Assembly (NCBI GenBank): GCA_036130055.1
Contig: JAYYOR010000037.1
Coordinates: forward strand, 1-49,255
Direction of reading: 5' to 3'
DNA: 49,255 nt
Source of the DNA: TMED69 sp036130055
GTDB taxonomy: Bacteria; Pseudomonadota; Gammaproteobacteria; Ga0077536
Within the stretch, counting starts at the first letter, position 1. Each line of letters opens with the position of its first letter. Shown in pieces: positions 31,243-39,743 of the stretch. Both the position numbers and the translations under genes were made by a program. The notes under the pieces are model-generated. The model saw only the letters and a program-made list of their open reading frames with translations. It ran no database searches and was not told the DNA's origin.

Positions 31243-32349
31243 TCAGCCCGCTGAAGCCTGACGCGCATTTAGTTTCCTATTAATTCGTGGCATCACTTCG
31301 TTTGCAAATAGTTCCATCGACTTTATCATCATGTTTTTATCAGTCCAATCATGAGCTGCATATAAAATAGTCCCAAAGTCGCCAATCTCCGTCATCAAAT
31401 TAAGAATAGAATCAGAAACTGTATCTGGGGAACCACTGATAACACAGGTGTCTCTAAGCATATTATGAGTTAGCTTATTTGGATCATCATCTTTATTTAT
31501 AACAAAAGGTCCTTTGAATTCAGCTTTGTCAAATATTGAGAATAGATATTCATAATAGTAATCAAAAGCACCTCCCTCTTGTCTTATAAACTCCTCAGCC
31601 TCTGAATCTGAATCCGCGACAAAAATACTTCGCGCTACTCTCCATTTTCCATTATCAGGCGTTAAATTAGCCTCTTTTGCACCTGCACAATAAGCTGGCC
31701 AGTGAGTGGCAACTGACCAAGGAGCAATGAAATTGGCGCTCACAGGAATATATCCATGCCGACCGGCAAATTTTAAGGAGCCTGAAAAAGGGCTCATCGC
31801 CGAAATCGCAATTGGAGGGTGAGGTTGCTGCAAGGGCTTTGGAACATAGCCTAATTTAATATCATGATGGGTCCATTCTTTCATATCTATATTCCAATGT
31901 TTTCCTTTTATTTTGTAAGGAGGCTCTGTACCCCAGAGCTCCAATATCATTCGGAGTGACTCTTCCATCATTTCCATTCTGTCTTTATCTAGGACGCCGA
32001 ATAGCTCAAAATCAGACAGAAGTCCTCCTGGACCAACTCCCATGATAAACCTTCCATTTGATAAGTGATCAAACATAGCCGCTTGCCCTGCTTGAACTGC
32101 TGGATGATATTGAGGCAAACACATCACACCCGTTGCAAACTTAATATTTTCAGTTCTATTGATTAGGTTAGCGTGGAACATCAAAGGTGAAGTTATCTGT
32201 TCGACTGCAGATGAATAATGCTCCCCAACCCAGGCCTCTGAAAAACCCAATTTATCTGCCAATACAATCGCTTCTATATCTTCATTCAAAGTCTGATGAT
32301 ATTCTTTTGATGTGTGATGCAAAGGCATCATAAAATAACCATAATCCAT
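31243..32349 (-). CDS. LLM-class oxidoreductase, limonene monooxygenase-like
   Basis: A 368-residue luciferase-like protein of the longer LimB-like type. MDYGYFMMPLH opens it, then AWVGEHYSSAVEQITSP, MCLPQYHPAVQAGQAAMFDHLS and FIMGVGPGG follow, with the C-terminal SGSPDTVSDSI. Relatives hydroxylate or epoxidise terpenes or cleave ketones using reduced flavin supplied by a partner reductase; none is encoded close by. It has a strong AAAGGAG ribosome site and its own candidate promoter in the 136-nt gap after the CoA-transferase gene, so it may head a separate unit within the block. Confidence 0.87.
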   Translation of the reverse strand: MDYGYFMMPLHHTSKEYHQTLNEDIEAIVLADKLGFSEAWVGEHYSSAVEQITSPLMFHANLINRTENIKFATGVMCLPQYHPAVQAGQAAMFDHLSNGRFIMGVGPGGLLSDFELFGVLDKDRMEMMEESLRMILELWGTEPPYKIKGKHWNIDMKEWTHHDIKLGYVPKPLQQPHPPIAISAMSPFSGSLKFAGRHGYIPVSANFIAPWSVATHWPAYCAGAKEANLTPDNGKWRVARSIFVADSDSEAEEFIRQEGGAFDYYYEYLFSIFDKAEFKGPFVINKDDDPNKLTHNMLRDTCVISGSPDTVSDSILNLMTEIGDFGTILYAAHDWTDKNMMIKSMELFANEVMPRINRKLNARQASAG

Positions 32350-32437
32350 AAATGAATCTCCTTTTGTGTCCCCGCCTGCCTCAATTCTGGCTAAATCTTT
32401 ATCCTATCAACCCGATAGAGTTTTGCAAGATAAAAAT

Positions 32438-32467
32438 TTTATAATATTACAACAGATTAGCGCTCAA
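32438..32467 (-). promoter_or_regulatory. Candidate sigma-70 promoter of the LLM genes
   Basis: On the minus strand TTGAGC (32467-32462) and TATAAA (32443-32438) are 18 nt apart, matching four and five of six consensus bases. The start would be near 32431, about 80 nt before the LLM start at 32349. This could uncouple the three LLM genes from the cof genes upstream. Confidence 0.4.
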
Positions 32468-32485
32468 GATTGGGCAATATGAATT

Positions 32486-33700
32486 TTAAGTATTATTATC
32501 AGAAAAAATCACTTCTTCTTGTAACAAATGCTCTATTTTTTCCTGACTATAGCCAAGGACATTGCCCAATATCGCTTGATTATCTTCTCCCAGGCTGGAC
32601 GCATTAAGGGGCTGATTATGTTCAAACTCGGAAAATCTAATCGGCATTCCTGGGAGATAAAATTCCCCTAATTTGGAATCAACAACCTTTCGAATCGTAC
32701 CTCTGGCACGATAGGAGGGATTTTCTACAACCTCGTCCACGCTCAGCACGGGGCCGCAAGGAACCCTTTTTTCTTCGAGCAATTGTATAACTTTTTCATC
32801 ATCTCCAATTCCATTGATCCATTTTTGAATAAGGTCGATAACTTCGGAAGCATTTGCTACTCGCTTTTCGTTACTACTATATCTTCGATCATCGATAAGT
32901 TCTGGACATTCCATGGCCTCGCATAGTGCACTCCATTGATTTTCCAAAGCTATAATACAAATGTATCTGGATTTCCCTTTAAAGAGCCCGAGAGGGCAAA
33001 CTGCGTAGTGATGATGACCAGATCGTGAGGGGATCGTCTTTTTACCACTGAGCTCGTAGACCTCAATATTAACCTCGTGACAATGCATATAGGAATCAAT
33101 AAGAGAGACATCTAGAAATTGGCCTCTTCCTGACTTTGAACGATGCAATAAGGCATATCCAATTGCAGCAAACGCATTTGTGCCGGTCATCACATCACCT
33201 ATTCCTGCCATCGGAAAAGACGGAGCACCCCCACTTTCCCCAGTTACCCCCATTATTCCCGAATAAGCGGAAGCTATGTAGTCAAAACCTGGTAATCCTG
33301 CCATGTCACCGTCCTGCCCAAAAGCAGAAATGGAACACATTACAATTTTTGGGTTTAATCCTGAAACTCTATCCCAACCGAACCCCAATCTAGAAATAAC
33401 TCCAGGTGCAAAATTTTCGATTAATACATCTGAACATCTAACTAAATCTTCCAAAATTAATTTCCCCGACTCAGTTTTAATATCAACAGAAATACTTTTC
33501 TTGCCACGATTCTGCTGAACATAGTAGCCGCTCCTACCATTGATCTTAATCGGTAGGCTCCGCGCTATATCTCCCAACGGAGGGAACTCTACCTTGATCA
33601 CTTCGGCCCCCATTTCAGCCATCATACGAGTAGCCGTTGGCCCTGCTAAGACATGCGTCAAATCCAGGACCCTGTAGCCCGTTAATATATGCTTAACCAT
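32486..33700 (-). CDS. Class III CoA-transferase (CaiB/BaiF family)
   Basis: A 404-residue family III CoA-transferase that exchanges CoA between an acyl-CoA donor and a free acid. It begins GYRVLDLTHVLAGPTATRMMAEMGAEVIKVE (two typical motifs, LAGP and GAEVIKVE), then QNRGKKSISVD, LIENFAPGVISRLGFG, and the catalytic Asp in LDVSLIDSYM. GFDYIASAYSGIM and RVPCGPVLSVDEV are also typical. It overlaps the end of fbiC by 8 nt, so it is translationally coupled to F420 synthesis, an unusual partnership. The substrate cannot be told; succinyl-CoA or acetyl-CoA donors are common in the family. Confidence 0.9.
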   Translation of the reverse strand: MVKHILTGYRVLDLTHVLAGPTATRMMAEMGAEVIKVEFPPLGDIARSLPIKINGRSGYYVQQNRGKKSISVDIKTESGKLILEDLVRCSDVLIENFAPGVISRLGFGWDRVSGLNPKIVMCSISAFGQDGDMAGLPGFDYIASAYSGIMGVTGESGGAPSFPMAGIGDVMTGTNAFAAIGYALLHRSKSGRGQFLDVSLIDSYMHCHEVNIEVYELSGKKTIPSRSGHHHYAVCPLGLFKGKSRYICIIALENQWSALCEAMECPELIDDRRYSSNEKRVANASEVIDLIQKWINGIGDDEKVIQLLEEKRVPCGPVLSVDEVVENPSYRARGTIRKVVDSKLGEFYLPGMPIRFSEFEHNQPLNASSLGEDNQAILGNVLGYSQEKIEHLLQEEVIFSDNNT

Positions 33701-36182
33701 TCTCTTGGTGCCGATTGACAGGAAAATTTTTTACTAGTTTTTTATAAGGGACTCCTTTTCCATCGCGTTTCGAAATAACAGGGTTCATATTGTTAACGAT
33801 TGGTTCCACCGACTTAGCTTTCAATGCAATAGAAAGGCGCTCCGAATCAATGCTTCCATAAAGCGTGTTTCTTAACCTAGGTGTCCTTCCCGCGCTTTCG
33901 ATCATTTTCAACATGACCGCCGGATGCGTTTCTTGGCCATGACTTGCACCTGCAGCTTTAGTTATACTTTCATTCATCAGTGTCCCTCCTAAGTCATTCA
34001 CTCCTGCGTGCAGTGAAGCGACGACAGCATCATGACCCATTTTGACCCATGAGGCTTGGATATTATTAATTAATTTGAAAAATACAATCCTTCCAACTGC
34101 ATGCATTAATATTGTTTCTCTGAAGGTTGGTCCTTTTCGAGCTTTTCCTTTGAGAAATATTGGTGCTTCTTCGGCAACGAAAGGTAGTGGAACGAACTCA
34201 GTGAAACCACCAGTATCGAGCTGAAGATCTCTAATAGTCATTAGATGATTGGCCCAATTTTCTGCATTATCAACGTGCCCGTACATTATCGTGGAGGTAG
34301 TTTTAAAACCAATAGAATGCGCTTGTCTCATTACCTCAACCCATTGAGCGGTATTGATTTTATCGGCGCAAATAATTGCTCGGACAGAGTCGTCTAGAAT
34401 CTCTGCCGCGGTGCCAGGTAACGTGTCCAACCCAGCTTGCTTCAACTCTGATAGAAATTCTTTGATAGAAATTCCTTTGGTTTCAGCGCCTTGCCAAATC
34501 TCTAGAGGAGAAAATGCATGCAAGTGGATTGCTGGTACCGCTTCTTTCACTACCTTTGCTATTTCTAAGTAGGTCTCCCCAGTATAATGAGGATGTATCC
34601 CTCCTTGCATACAGACTTCAGATGCACCCCTCTCCCAAGCCTCTTTCACACGTCTCTTTATCTCTTGTTTTGACAAATTATAGGGCTTACCCCTAAGGTT
34701 TTCGCTCATTTTACCCTTAGAAAAGGCACAAAATTGACATTTGAAGTAACAGACATTTGTATAATTTATGTTTCTATTGACCACAAAAGTGACAACATCG
34801 TCGCATGCCTCTTTTCTGAGTTGATTTGCAAAACTACAGATTGAGCTGAATTGTTTACCTCTCGACGCAAATAATTGAATGATATCCTTTTTGTTCAGTG
34901 GACTAGCTTTTTCAACTCTTTTGAAAATTGAGGTTAGATCCGGATCGACTACTACATGCGGTGCTAAAATTAACTTTTTTTCCTTGATTGGAATTTCTGT
35001 ATTTTCTCCAGAGTACCATTTATCTTGCCTCGCAAGTCCTTCACTATCGCTCCGAGCAATTAACTCGCTTCTAAACTTCCCATCCAGCCAGGTTTTTGAG
35101 TCTTTTATGTATTTTGGGTAGACAGTCAGCCTTTCAACTAACGTCTTATTACAATTTTCAGTTTGTTCATAAAGTTTTTCTAAATGCGGCCATGGAGCTT
35201 CTGGATTCACGTGATCTGGAGTCAAAGGTGAAACGCCGCCCCAATCATTTATGCCTGAAGAGACCAACCCACCTAAATCTCCAGGGGACAGGTTTGGAGG
35301 GACCTGAACGCTCATTTCGGGCCCAAAAATGAGGCGAGCCATAGCTATGGTCCACTGTAGATCTTCAAAATCAGGCTCCGGTGAACTCTGCATAATCGTA
35401 TTAGGTTTAGCCTTGAAGTTTTGGATTATAATTTCTTGAATATGTCCGTATTTTTCGTGTATGTTTCTAATTTTGAGTAAAGAGTCGATTCGCTCAACTC
35501 GAGTTTCTCCTATACCAATGAGGATTCCAGTGGTAAATGGAATTTTATTTTGTCCGGCAGTAATTAGTGTTTGCAACCGTTTCGCAGGCACTTTATCCGG
35601 GGACCCAAAATGTGCCATACCTTTTTGTGTTAATCGATCACTAGCAGATTCAAGCATCATTCCCATACTAGGTCCGACTTCTCTGAGTTTTTGAGCCTCA
35701 TCGTGGTTTACTGTTCCTGGGTTCAAATGAGGAAATAACCCAGTCCGATCGAAAACTTGCTCAGCTGCTTCCATGAGGTATTCCGTAGTGGTTTCTAAGC
35801 CTTTTTTGTTTAAAAATTGTTTGGCGACTTTATACCTATACTCTGGTTTCTCACCCAGGGTAAAAAGAGCTTCTTTACAACCTAATTCCCGACCTCTTTC
35901 GGCAAGTGTAAAAACCTCATCCAGTGGCATGTATGGAGCAACTATTTTCTTTGGGGTTTTTGCAAAAGTGCAGTAATGGCAGACATCTCTACAAAGATAA
36001 GTCAAAGGAATAAAAATTTTTTTTGAATAGGTAATGGTTTTACCGAAACCTATATCGCGAATATGGGAAGCTGTTTCTAAGAGCTCTTGGAAAGATGAAT
36101 TATTGGACCCAAATCGACAGATCTCTTCAGGTTTGTATTCTCTGATTATTCTATTATTTTCAATTATTTGGGAAATTTTCAT
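33693..36182 (-). CDS. fbiC: FO synthase, fused CofG/CofH (FbiC)
   Basis: An 829-residue fusion of two radical-SAM enzymes that joins tyrosine to a flavin precursor to make the deazaflavin FO, the chromophore of F420. The N-terminal CofG half has its iron-sulfur motif CRDVCHYC (C64, C68, C71). The C-terminal CofH half has CYFKCQFC (C478, C482, C485). GVSPLTPDHVNPEAPWP in the first half and MYGHVDNAENWANHL in the second are typical. The fused form is known from actinobacteria and some other lineages, whereas archaea have two proteins. It follows cofC by 6 nt, with the cofC stop just before its ATG, and overlaps the CoA-transferase gene downstream. Confidence 0.96.
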   Translation of the reverse strand: MKISQIIENNRIIREYKPEEICRFGSNNSSFQELLETASHIRDIGFGKTITYSKKIFIPLTYLCRDVCHYCTFAKTPKKIVAPYMPLDEVFTLAERGRELGCKEALFTLGEKPEYRYKVAKQFLNKKGLETTTEYLMEAAEQVFDRTGLFPHLNPGTVNHDEAQKLREVGPSMGMMLESASDRLTQKGMAHFGSPDKVPAKRLQTLITAGQNKIPFTTGILIGIGETRVERIDSLLKIRNIHEKYGHIQEIIIQNFKAKPNTIMQSSPEPDFEDLQWTIAMARLIFGPEMSVQVPPNLSPGDLGGLVSSGINDWGGVSPLTPDHVNPEAPWPHLEKLYEQTENCNKTLVERLTVYPKYIKDSKTWLDGKFRSELIARSDSEGLARQDKWYSGENTEIPIKEKKLILAPHVVVDPDLTSIFKRVEKASPLNKKDIIQLFASRGKQFSSICSFANQLRKEACDDVVTFVVNRNINYTNVCYFKCQFCAFSKGKMSENLRGKPYNLSKQEIKRRVKEAWERGASEVCMQGGIHPHYTGETYLEIAKVVKEAVPAIHLHAFSPLEIWQGAETKGISIKEFLSELKQAGLDTLPGTAAEILDDSVRAIICADKINTAQWVEVMRQAHSIGFKTTSTIMYGHVDNAENWANHLMTIRDLQLDTGGFTEFVPLPFVAEEAPIFLKGKARKGPTFRETILMHAVGRIVFFKLINNIQASWVKMGHDAVVASLHAGVNDLGGTLMNESITKAAGASHGQETHPAVMLKMIESAGRTPRLRNTLYGSIDSERLSIALKAKSVEPIVNNMNPVISKRDGKGVPYKKLVKNFPVNRHQENG

Positions 36183-36188
36183 ATGAAT

Positions 36189-36887
36189 TTACATTAAGTT
36201 TGAAGCAGCCATTCGTTCGCTCTTATAATTTTGGTTACCGCTAGATAAAAGTCTCTTCGCAATACCACTGTCCCACAAATAGTCTAGAGTCTCAATTGAT
36301 TGTTCAACGGTCAATAATCTGTATAGGTCTGTTTGGCTATCTATATCTAGTGCAATACCTGGAGAGATTTTAACAGTGGGTGTAATCAATGCCTTTTTAA
36401 TAGCCTCTAAATGTAAGGAAAAACTGTCTGAACCGAAGTGATACTCAATTATACCAGGGGGTGAAACAATAAGACCATTAGTCCCGCCGTAGTGTCTGTC
36501 GGGCACAAGCGTTACAGAATTTGAGCCGGAATGGGAAGCAATCAATTTATCCAATTCCACGCTTTCGATCGTTGGAATATCGCTTGGAATCATAAAGGCA
36601 GTACGCTGTCCATGCTTCAAAAGCCAATCCGAGGCGTATTTAAACGCAGCAGAAACCCCCTCCTCTTTTCCGTTTAGAAACAAACCTCCTGCCCGCTCAA
36701 CCGCATATTTAGCTCGGAGTTCACTGGAAACTAATAAGATACCTGAAACTAAACTTGCTCCCGCAACCGCCCTAACCACATCATTTAGCATTACTTGAGC
36801 AAGCGATTCTCGTTCAGAGGTCGACAAAATCGACATAAGGCGCTTTTTCGCGTTAGCAAAACGTTTTACTGGAATAACAACCCACAT
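36189..36887 (-). CDS. cofC: Phospholactate/phosphoenolpyruvate guanylyltransferase (CofC/FbiD)
   Basis: A 232-residue nucleotidyltransferase of the CofC family, which activates the three-carbon phosphoacid (2-phospholactate, phosphoenolpyruvate or 3-phosphoglycerate according to lineage) with GTP for attachment to FO. The start MWVVIPVKRFANAKKRL is diagnostic, with MIPSDIPTIES carrying the metal-binding Asp, VPDRHYGGTNGL, and ALDIDSQTDLYRLL at the end. GAGG lies before the ATG; one base separates it from cofD. The C-terminal tail is about 20 residues longer than minimal CofC proteins. Which phosphoacid it uses cannot be decided by eye. Confidence 0.93.
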   Translation of the reverse strand: MWVVIPVKRFANAKKRLMSILSTSERESLAQVMLNDVVRAVAGASLVSGILLVSSELRAKYAVERAGGLFLNGKEEGVSAAFKYASDWLLKHGQRTAFMIPSDIPTIESVELDKLIASHSGSNSVTLVPDRHYGGTNGLIVSPPGIIEYHFGSDSFSLHLEAIKKALITPTVKISPGIALDIDSQTDLYRLLTVEQSIETLDYLWDSGIAKRLLSSGNQNYKSERMAASNLM

Positions 36888-36888
36888 C

Positions 36889-37836
36889 TTAGTTTACCTC
36901 ACTAATCGCCATAAGGGCTTTCTCCGCAAGGGCTATTTTACTTGAAAGATCATTCATATATGTATTATATACTACTACGTCCACACCCAATTTTTTGATT
37001 TCATCAACCTCGCAATCGTCAGATTTATCGATTATTAGGCGGGTAAACAAATTCCCGTAATGTTGCACTATTGAGCGATTACTAACCTCCATCCCTAATT
37101 CACTCATGATTTTATCAGTTGGTCCTTTGACCGAAGCGCCATTTACGATTGGAGAAATTGCTATTTTTGGAACAGGAGCATTATTAATTGCATTCCTAAC
37201 CCCCTGTACCTTTAGAATTGGCTCTATACTAAGGAAAGGATTAGAAGGGGCAACAATTATTCCCTCCAGCTCATCGCTAGCTAAAACTTTCCTGAGCCTT
37301 TTGGGCATTTTAGCCGATTCAGCTTTTTTAAAGCTAATCGATTTTATCTCGGGTGCACATGATTTTCTTACGAAATAATCCTGAAAGCTTAAGGCTTCTC
37401 CTGTCTTGGTATGTACAGTTGTCGCAACGACGTCGTCTGTCATGGGGATAGCGTTATGTTTTATTCCGAACGCCCTGAATAAAAAAGCCGTTATGTCAGT
37501 CAGATTTTGATTTTGATTTAGCAAATATGTTCTCTGTAAATGAACCGCTAGATCTCGATCGCCTAAATTAAACCAAGAAGGGCCGCCCAGCTCTCTGAGA
37601 GAATCCAAACAATGCCAAGTCTCCCTCTTACGACCCCAACCTCGCTCTTCGTCACTCTCTTTTGAAATTGTATACATCAAAGTATCGAGATCAGGACAAA
37701 TCTTTAAGCCGAGATGTTCAAAGTCATCACCGGTGTTTACTACGAACAGAATATCCTCGGATTTCACGATTTCTGTGAGCCCTAAACAGAGTTTCGCTCC
37801 TCCTACACCCCCAGTAAACACAACATATTTTTCCAT
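36889..37836 (-). CDS. cofD: 2-phospho-L-lactate transferase (CofD/FbiA)
   Basis: A 315-residue enzyme transferring the phosphoacid moiety from the guanylylated intermediate to FO, giving F420-0 or an analogue. FTGGVGGAKLCLGL at the N-terminus, NTGDDFEHLGL, CPDLDTLMYTI and the SNPFLSIEPIL motif follow the family closely. It overlaps none of its neighbours but has only a one-base gap to cofC and nine bases to cofE, so the three are certainly co-transcribed. Confidence 0.95.
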   Translation of the reverse strand: MEKYVVFTGGVGGAKLCLGLTEIVKSEDILFVVNTGDDFEHLGLKICPDLDTLMYTISKESDEERGWGRKRETWHCLDSLRELGGPSWFNLGDRDLAVHLQRTYLLNQNQNLTDITAFLFRAFGIKHNAIPMTDDVVATTVHTKTGEALSFQDYFVRKSCAPEIKSISFKKAESAKMPKRLRKVLASDELEGIIVAPSNPFLSIEPILKVQGVRNAINNAPVPKIAISPIVNGASVKGPTDKIMSELGMEVSNRSIVQHYGNLFTRLIIDKSDDCEVDEIKKLGVDVVVYNTYMNDLSSKIALAEKALMAISEVN

Positions 37837-37845
37837 ACTTAACCC

Positions 37846-38613
37846 CTAATCACAAAATAGGTCGTCTTCCAGAGGGCGCATTATATCCCGCGCTCTTTGA
37901 AAAGAATTCATTTGTTGCCCGAGACCTTTTATAAGCACTACTGGGGTCGCTTCACTGGTCTCGCCCATTGCAAGAGTGGCGATTGAAGCAATCGCATCGG
38001 CTTGGTTAATAAGAGTAACTTTTAACTCTCTTCCATACATATCGGTTTGACCTCTCCTGTCATCCAAGACTGTCAAACCAGCGCTACCGAGGGCTTCTCC
38101 GATAGTCCCCAGCCGCCAAGGGCGATTCATACTATCTGAAATTACTATGCCGAGAGAAATTCCTTTCTTTTTTTTGAAAAAATCTTTTAAAAGAAATGCA
38201 CTATCGTCTGGAGAAATTGGCAATAATAACGCACTGCCACCATCACTATGTTGAATATTCGATTGATCTATTCCTGCGTTTGCTCCAACGTGACCTAATT
38301 TATGCCGCACTATCATGACACCGAGTTTTTTTCTTACAACTCTAGATGATTCATTGAGAATTAATTGCACAAGTCTGGGGTCTTTTTCTGTTTCGATAGC
38401 TAAATCATGAGCCTCTTGAGAGGGGGTTATATCCTCGAGTTTAACAAGTCGACCTTCTGACTTAGAAATAACTTTTTGAGCGATTACCAAAATGTCGCCA
38501 TCTTCTATTTTTAATTCAGCCTTATCTGCCGCGTCTAAAATAATTTGACCAATGTCATCGCCCGCTTCGATAAGCGGAAATGAAGGTATAACATTGACTG
38601 ATATTTGCTTCAT
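37846..38613 (-). CDS. cofE: F420-0:gamma-glutamyl ligase (CofE), single domain
   Basis: A 255-residue ligase adding glutamates to F420-0 using GTP. GDILVIAQKVISKSEGR, NESSRVVRKKLGVMIV, HGLG-like HKLGHVGANAGIDQSN, SDSMNRPWRLGTIGEA and DDRRGQTDMYGREL mark the family. Unlike mycobacterial FbiB it lacks the C-terminal nitroreductase domain that reduces dehydro-F420-0, so a phosphoenolpyruvate-derived dehydro intermediate would need another reductase; 2-phospholactate or 3-phosphoglycerate routes would not. It is the first gene of the minus-strand F420 block and diverges from the MFE-2-like operon across 204 nt. No clear ribosome site is seen. Confidence 0.95.
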   Translation of the reverse strand: MKQISVNVIPSFPLIEAGDDIGQIILDAADKAELKIEDGDILVIAQKVISKSEGRLVKLEDITPSQEAHDLAIETEKDPRLVQLILNESSRVVRKKLGVMIVRHKLGHVGANAGIDQSNIQHSDGGSALLLPISPDDSAFLLKDFFKKKKGISLGIVISDSMNRPWRLGTIGEALGSAGLTVLDDRRGQTDMYGRELKVTLINQADAIASIATLAMGETSEATPVVLIKGLGQQMNSFQRARDIMRPLEDDLFCD

Positions 38614-38634
38614 TTATAAACTCTTGTTTGTAAA

Positions 38635-38774
38635 GACTCGCTAAATCCGACCTTGTAAATCAGGCTCACAGTTAAAATCAAACATATAGCTGTAAAACTG
38701 TAGATTTATCGAGTCTCAACTTGACTCTTTTTTTTCGATTATCATATCAGTAACTAAAAAGATATAATAGAGTC
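38635..38774. promoter_or_regulatory. Divergent cofE/SDR region with four GAGTC half-sites
   Basis: The pentamer GAGTC or its complement occurs at 38635-38639, 38711-38715, 38723-38727 and 38770-38774, often extended to CGAGTC or GAGTCG. The middle two form an inverted pair with a 7-nt spacer followed by eight T. The last lies just after the plus-strand -10. A dimeric regulator site serving both divergent operons is possible; this is pattern only. Confidence 0.35.
38739..38768 (+). promoter_or_regulatory. Candidate sigma-70 promoter of the MFE-2-like operon
   Basis: TTATCA (38739-38744) and a perfect TATAAT (38763-38768) are separated by 18 nt. The start point would be near 38775, about 43 nt before the ATG at 38818, which has GGAG ten bases upstream. 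Confidence 0.45.
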
Positions 38775-38817
38775 GAAAAAGATAAAGAAAGCAGGCTTAA
38801 ATTGGAGAAACTAGTAA

Positions 38818-39729
38818 ATGGGAATACTTAAAAACAAAGTCGTATTAATTACAGGTGCAGGTAGAGGAATTGGGAGAGATTTCGCTCTGAGTTGCGCTAA
38901 TGAAGGAGCAAAAATTCTCGTTAATGACTATGGTGCAAATACTAAAGGTACTGAAGTTGAAGGTAATCCAGCAGCTGATGTAGTTAAAAAAATAGAATCT
39001 ATGGGAGGACAAGCTATAGCTGACTACTCAGATGTCTCTAATTTCTCAATGGTTGAAAAAATGTTTGATCTCACAATCAAGACTTTTGGGAAAATAGACG
39101 CGGTAATAAATAACGCTGGAATTTTAAGAGACAAAATTTTCCATAAAATGTCTCTCGAAGACTGGAAGGCAGTTATTGACGTTCACCTAAATGGGAGTTT
39201 CAATGTCAGTCGAACTGCAGCCGATTTCTTTAGAGCACAGGAACATGGCGCATTCGTTCACATGACCTCTACCTCTGGGTTAGTAGGCAATTTTGGACAA
39301 GCAAACTATGCCGCAGCAAAACTTGGGATTGCTGCGTTATCGAAAAGCATTGCATTAGATATGGAAAGATACAATGTTCGCTCAAATTGTATAGCGCCTT
39401 TTGCATGGACCCGAATGATAGGTACGATTCCGATTACCGACGAAAGTCAAAAAGAGAGGATTGAAAGACTCAAAGCGATGACACCAGCAAAAATTGCTCC
39501 CATGGCAGTATACTTAATTTCAGATCTGGCGGACGATGTAACCGGACAAATATTTGCGGTTAGAAATAATGAAATATTTTTGATGAGCCAAAATCGTCCG
39601 ATACGGTCTATCCATAGGAGCGATGAATGGACAGCAGAAAAAATTGCTGAACATGCCATACCTGCACTCAAATCAGACTTCTACTCTCTTGAGCGCTCGC
39701 AAGATGTTTGGCCTTGGGATCCAATTTAG
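38818..39729 (+). CDS. SDR (3R)-hydroxyacyl-CoA dehydrogenase, MFE-2 type
   Basis: A 303-residue short-chain dehydrogenase close to the dehydrogenase domain of peroxisomal multifunctional enzyme 2 (HSD17B4). The NAD-binding TGAGRGIG lies near residue 13, DYGANTKGTEVEG is the MFE-2-specific loop, NNAGILRDKIFHKM follows, and the catalytic Ser/Tyr/Lys are in STSGLVGNFGQANYAAAK. A C-terminal extension of about 50 residues ends WPWDPI. It oxidises (R)-3-hydroxyacyl-CoA, typically of branched or ring-bearing chains. The hydratase that forms the other half of MFE-2 is the next gene, 14 nt on, so MFE-2 here is split in two. Confidence 0.92.
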   Translation: MGILKNKVVLITGAGRGIGRDFALSCANEGAKILVNDYGANTKGTEVEGNPAADVVKKIESMGGQAIADYSDVSNFSMVEKMFDLTIKTFGKIDAVINNAGILRDKIFHKMSLEDWKAVIDVHLNGSFNVSRTAADFFRAQEHGAFVHMTSTSGLVGNFGQANYAAAKLGIAALSKSIALDMERYNVRSNCIAPFAWTRMIGTIPITDESQKERIERLKAMTPAKIAPMAVYLISDLADDVTGQIFAVRNNEIFLMSQNRPIRSIHRSDEWTAEKIAEHAIPALKSDFYSLERSQDVWPWDPI

Positions 39730-39743
39730 TTCTAGGATTAAAA

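Noticed and set aside
38711..38735. GAGTC hairpin followed by eight T, resembling a rho-independent terminator
   Set aside because: The stem is only five pairs, and no plus-strand gene precedes it; the neighbouring cofE gene is transcribed away on the other strand. A regulatory dyad is more sensible.
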